Origin: a virus
Reading direction: 5' to 3' (one strand)
Virus record (IMG/VR): IMGVR_UViG_3300034166_001101
Coordinates: 1-37,312 of that record
Length of the DNA: 37,312 nt
Every line of letters starts with the position of its first letter. The first letter of the stretch is position 1. Below the pieces are notes generated by a model, which saw only the letters and a list, made by a program, of their open reading frames with translations, was not told where the DNA came from and made no database searches. The translations under genes were made by a program, and so were the position numbers. Of this stretch, positions 34,505 through 37,312 are shown one piece after another.

Positions 34505-36974
34505 TTAGTTTCCAATTTATTGCCTGTAAGATGTTATCTAATGGTTCTCCAAAAGTTTTCTCAAATTGTTTCTTGCGATCTATGTACTTCTCAAGATTAA
34601 ATTCCTTGGGAGGACTGTTGATGAAACCCATCACAGCATCTTTGCCTGCCATTCCATATGGATTTGGAACTTTGACAAAGACAAACTTTATCTTGTCGTT
34701 TTCCTTGATTGCTGCATACTGCTTGTCAATTCCAATCTTCTTGCTGTAACTATTGTGAAGCAATGCTGCCTTGGTTGCAATTGGAGTTCCAGTCTGATAA
34801 ATCTTTGTATTGTCAGCATACTTGTTGATTCCCTTGACTCCCCGAGGAGCTGCGACATCAGATATAGGAAGCACCATAAATTCATCATAGAATTCATTCA
34901 CATATTGTCGCAGCTCCTCTGGGGTTTTTGTCAAGATGATCTTAATGCAGTCTTTTAGTTTCTTTCTAACGATTGCTGGTGTGCTGCTTCGTGCAGTTTC
35001 CAGACCCATGATCTTCAGTTTGGGTTCTTCAAAGCGAATGCCTTCAAGATCTTGCACAAGCAAGGCATAACGCTTCTTGGCAATAAACATGCCAGCGGAA
35101 GCAATGGCTTCACGCTTGAAGAAGATCTTGTTCTCAGAACAATTCAATGTCTTTGTAAGAAGATCCATTTCCTTCTTTAGTTCCGGTTGAATCTTCTGCT
35201 CACAGATCTTGTCAACAAAATCTGTAATGTCAGTAATTTTGGTCTTTTGCTGAATTTGTGTAATGATATCATCAATATTCAGATAGACTGAATCTGTATC
35301 AACGGCAATAACATAATCCTTGTCATTGTCCTTTGTCAGATGGCGAATGTAACCATTCATGCAGTTTTCTGCTGTCCGAATGATTACCTGACCCGTAACA
35401 GTAACGGCAGTTGCCAATTCAGGTGACGAATAGATGAATGCTGGATTTCCCAAGCAACCGTAAAGACTGTTTGCCAAAATCTTCTTGACCGATTGACGAA
35501 TCTTTAGTGCTGCAATTCGTGGAAGAAGATTAACATCCTTGGAATGCTCGTACTCCTTCTCCAACTCCAACATCTTGTTCTTGGCTTCCTTTCTCTGATT
35601 GAATGTGCGCTCAATCAGAATAGGAATGAATCCACGAATGTTATTCGTGAACATAGATCCGTTGCAGGCCAAACAAGCATTTTGATCTGATGCTTCTTCA
35701 ACCAAAGAAGGAATTTGTTTTTTCTTGCTTCTCAAGAAATCATCTGCACTTAGAGATGCATCTTTCTTGATGCAAGTCTCGGGAGAAATATTCCATCCCA
35801 TTATGATGCTTGGATACAGGCTTGTAGCATCGAAGCTGACTACATTTTTGTACAAACCTGGTGCAACATCCTTTACATATGCACCGACAAACTGGTCATC
35901 TTTGGCATACGAAGTTTGTATTGGTGGGATGATATCCTTGCGAAGAAGATAATCACAGCAGATCGTTCCCCAGATTCTTGTGGCAAAGAATACAACATCA
36001 AACGGAATCTTGGCTTCATATGCAATCGAAACAGCCAAGTCAATCAGTCTAAGTTTGTTGTCTAGTTTTTCAACGAGTTCAACATCTTGAATGTTGTATT
36101 CTGCAAATCTCTGGAAGTCCTTGGTGTAAAACTCACGCAATGAGCCATACTCCGCGTAATCCAGTTTCTGTTCATCCAACTCTGCCTTGGCAATAAAGTT
36201 TAGGGCATAACTCTCTTGGCTTGTTCCAGAGAACTTCTTGTAGAGATCCATGTAGTCAAGCGTGGTATATCCCGGAAACTCAAACAATCTGTAATCAGTT
36301 CCACCAATGTTTGTCTCACGCTCTTTCATGAGATTGAAAGGAAGCCAAGACTGAATCTCCTTGTCATCGAAGAACAACCGAGCCCTGCCAATGATGTAAG
36401 GAATATCAAAGAGTTTGACATTCCACCCTGTAAGTACATCAATGTCTTCCTTTCGAAGCAATTCAAAGAACTTTTGAATAAGTTCCTTCTCGGAAGAAAC
36501 TAGAATAAGTTTGCAGTTGGGAATGGAGACTTGCTTCTCAGTAATAGCATAGTTGACACCGGATATTCTAACACCGATGATATTGATCTTCTCATTTGGA
36601 TTGCGAAGATCTGGGAATCCTCCCTCCGTCTCTGTCTCAATATCAAAGTAGGCTATCTTGATTTGGGAAAGATCGTATACCACCTCACTCTCGTAAGTCT
36701 CCAAGAGATATTGAGTGACGAAATCAGTATTTCCGTAAATTGGCGAATCATTCAAGTCCTCATATTGCTTCAAGAACTCCCTGCAGTCATAGAGGGTGTC
36801 AAAGACCATTCTCTTGACACCAATGCCATTGAGAGTCTTGTACTTGGTTTCCTTGTCAGATTTGATGAACAAAGATGGCTTAAAGTAAACGGAGTCGGTA
36901 AACCGAACTCCGTTCTTATAGCCCCTTACAAGAATCTTGTTGCCTTTGATTGCGCAGGCAGTATAAAATTTCAT
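34470..36974 (-). CDS. family B DNA polymerase (T4 gp43-like)
   Basis: The product is 834 residues. The 3'-5' exonuclease motifs are YFDIETE (Asp111, Glu113), GWNVKLFDIPYI and YNIQDVELV. The polymerase motifs are A, DATSLYPSII; B, KKILANSLYGCLGNPAF; and C, VDTDSVY. All metal-binding aspartates are present, so both activities should be intact. The spacing and the 'SLYPSII' form fit the phage/eukaryotic B family. It is slightly shorter than T4 gp43 (898). Its ATG overlaps the upstream stop (ATGA). Confidence 0.96.
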   Translation of the reverse strand: MKFYTACAIKGNKILVRGYKNGVRFTDSVYFKPSLFIKSDKETKYKTLNGIGVKRMVFDTLYDCREFLKQYEDLNDSPIYGNTDFVTQYLLETYESEVVYDLSQIKIAYFDIETETEGGFPDLRNPNEKINIIGVRISGVNYAITEKQVSIPNCKLILVSSEKELIQKFFELLRKEDIDVLTGWNVKLFDIPYIIGRARLFFDDKEIQSWLPFNLMKERETNIGGTDYRLFEFPGYTTLDYMDLYKKFSGTSQESYALNFIAKAELDEQKLDYAEYGSLREFYTKDFQRFAEYNIQDVELVEKLDNKLRLIDLAVSIAYEAKIPFDVVFFATRIWGTICCDYLLRKDIIPPIQTSYAKDDQFVGAYVKDVAPGLYKNVVSFDATSLYPSIIMGWNISPETCIKKDASLSADDFLRSKKKQIPSLVEEASDQNACLACNGSMFTNNIRGFIPILIERTFNQRKEAKNKMLELEKEYEHSKDVNLLPRIAALKIRQSVKKILANSLYGCLGNPAFIYSSPELATAVTVTGQVIIRTAENCMNGYIRHLTKDNDKDYVIAVDTDSVYLNIDDIITQIQQKTKITDITDFVDKICEQKIQPELKKEMDLLTKTLNCSENKIFFKREAIASAGMFIAKKRYALLVQDLEGIRFEEPKLKIMGLETARSSTPAIVRKKLKDCIKIILTKTPEELRQYVNEFYDEFMVLPISDVAAPRGVKGINKYADNTKIYQTGTPIATKAALLHNSYSKKIGIDKQYAAIKENDKIKFVFVKVPNPYGMAGKDAVMGFINSPPKEFNLEKYIDRKKQFEKTFGEPLDNILQAINWKLNAQVSLESFFV

Positions 36975-37294
36975 TGTGGTTTGTTGTTCTCTTTTTCCTG
37001 TATCAATGCGTAGAGCAGTACAAAATAATTGATGTTGTCCTGAATAGCATCATATACTGATTCATTCTTAACACTCAATTCGCCTCTTGTCAAGAAAGAG
37101 GAAATACGAGACATCTTATCTAGGATACGACAACAAAGCCCATTTTCCGCCGTACCAAATCCCATAAGTTCTGGACGTTTAAAATTAACCAAAGCATCAT
37201 TTTGATTTGCATAGTCTTTGGACTTTTGCTTCATAATGACCAAGGCTTCAGAAGTTAATTTTTCATGTAATTTAAAGAGATCATCTGGTTTCAT
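36971..37294 (-). CDS. Nmad1/DUF1599-like nucleotide-associated protein
   Basis: The product is 107 residues from ATG 37294. An in-frame TTG nine bases earlier and an open frame to the window edge leave the true start uncertain. IMKQKSKDYANQNDALVNFK, GTAENGLCCRILDKMSRIS and SVYDAIQDNINYFVLLYAL match the all-alpha pattern of the 'nucleotide modification associated domain 1' / DUF1599 group, which is related to MazG-like pyrophosphatases. A role in the nucleotide pool or modified-base metabolism is plausible, fitting its place just before the polymerase with a 4-base overlap. Confidence 0.75.
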   Translation of the reverse strand: MKPDDLFKLHEKLTSEALVIMKQKSKDYANQNDALVNFKRPELMGFGTAENGLCCRILDKMSRISSFLTRGELSVKNESVYDAIQDNINYFVLLYALIQEKENNKPQ

Positions 37295-37312
37295 AGATCC
37301 CAAGGATAGACT

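Noticed and set aside
1-37312. Insertion sequence, integrase, attachment site or prophage boundary
   Set aside because: No transposase or integrase was seen; the mobile genes are homing-type nucleases only, and the tRNAs are complete phage genes rather than split attachment sites.

Overview
This window is a stretch of a large tailed-phage genome, most likely a distant relative of the T4 group with a myovirus-like replication module. Evidence: a T4-type replication cluster (family B DNA polymerase, UvsX-like recombinase, DnaB/gp41-like helicase, gp61-like primase), ThyX, a B12-dependent ribonucleotide reductase, a RuvC-like resolvase, a GroES/gp31-like co-chaperonin, phage tRNAs, homing-type endonucleases, and many low-complexity or mosaic proteins read as virion components. 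The DNA is AT-rich and tightly packed; neighbouring genes commonly overlap by 1-40 bases. Terminase, portal, major capsid and sheath genes are not in the window, so the assignment rests on the replication genes. The host is not shown directly. The circularly permuted tmRNA layout is known from alphaproteobacteria, some cyanobacteria and some betaproteobacteria, so a host in one of those groups is a reasonable guess.

Layout. 1-1988 (+): small genes, an S-adenosylmethionine decarboxylase and a SpoU/TrmH RNA methyltransferase. 1964-2746 (-): GIY-YIG endonuclease. 2855-3516 (+): tRNA-Gln, co-chaperonin and an unknown gene. 3574-11828 (-): putative virion genes, including an EF-hand protein, a nucleotidyltransferase-like protein and three related fibronectin-type tail or adhesin proteins, two of them large paralogues. 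11872-15201: alternating short + and - genes with tRNA-Gly. 15202-25365 (-): putative virion and internal proteins, a PD-(D/E)XK exonuclease and Pro/Ala-rich proteins. 25406-26201 (+): HNH nuclease and zinc ribbon. 26198-37294 (-): RuvC-like resolvase, a long RNA stem-loop, a permuted tmRNA, tRNA-Tyr, tRNA-Asn, nrdJ, thyX, primase, helicase, uvsX and polymerase.

Regulation is unusually readable. Virion-type genes are preceded by CTAAATA or ATAAATA (compare the T4 late consensus TATAAATA), often only 5-8 bases before the ATG and with no Shine-Dalgarno sequence. Another set has near-consensus sigma70 promoters whose TATAAT is followed by six bases and then the ATG. Both patterns predict leaderless or nearly leaderless mRNAs. 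At strand switches the two promoter types lie back to back. Two tRNAs end 2-3 bases before a start codon, so tRNA 3' processing would also produce leaderless messages.

The strongest unusual element is the phage-encoded, circularly permuted tmRNA on the minus strand at about 26914-27199. It has a T arm, a 7-bp acceptor stem with the alanine determinant G3-U70, an H-type pseudoknot, a tag reading frame ANIKAAPLRMAA, its own late-type promoter and an intrinsic terminator. Next to it, the RuvC-like gene has a late promoter inside a ribosome-site hairpin, resembling the control described for T4 gene 49, which also encodes a Holliday-junction nuclease.
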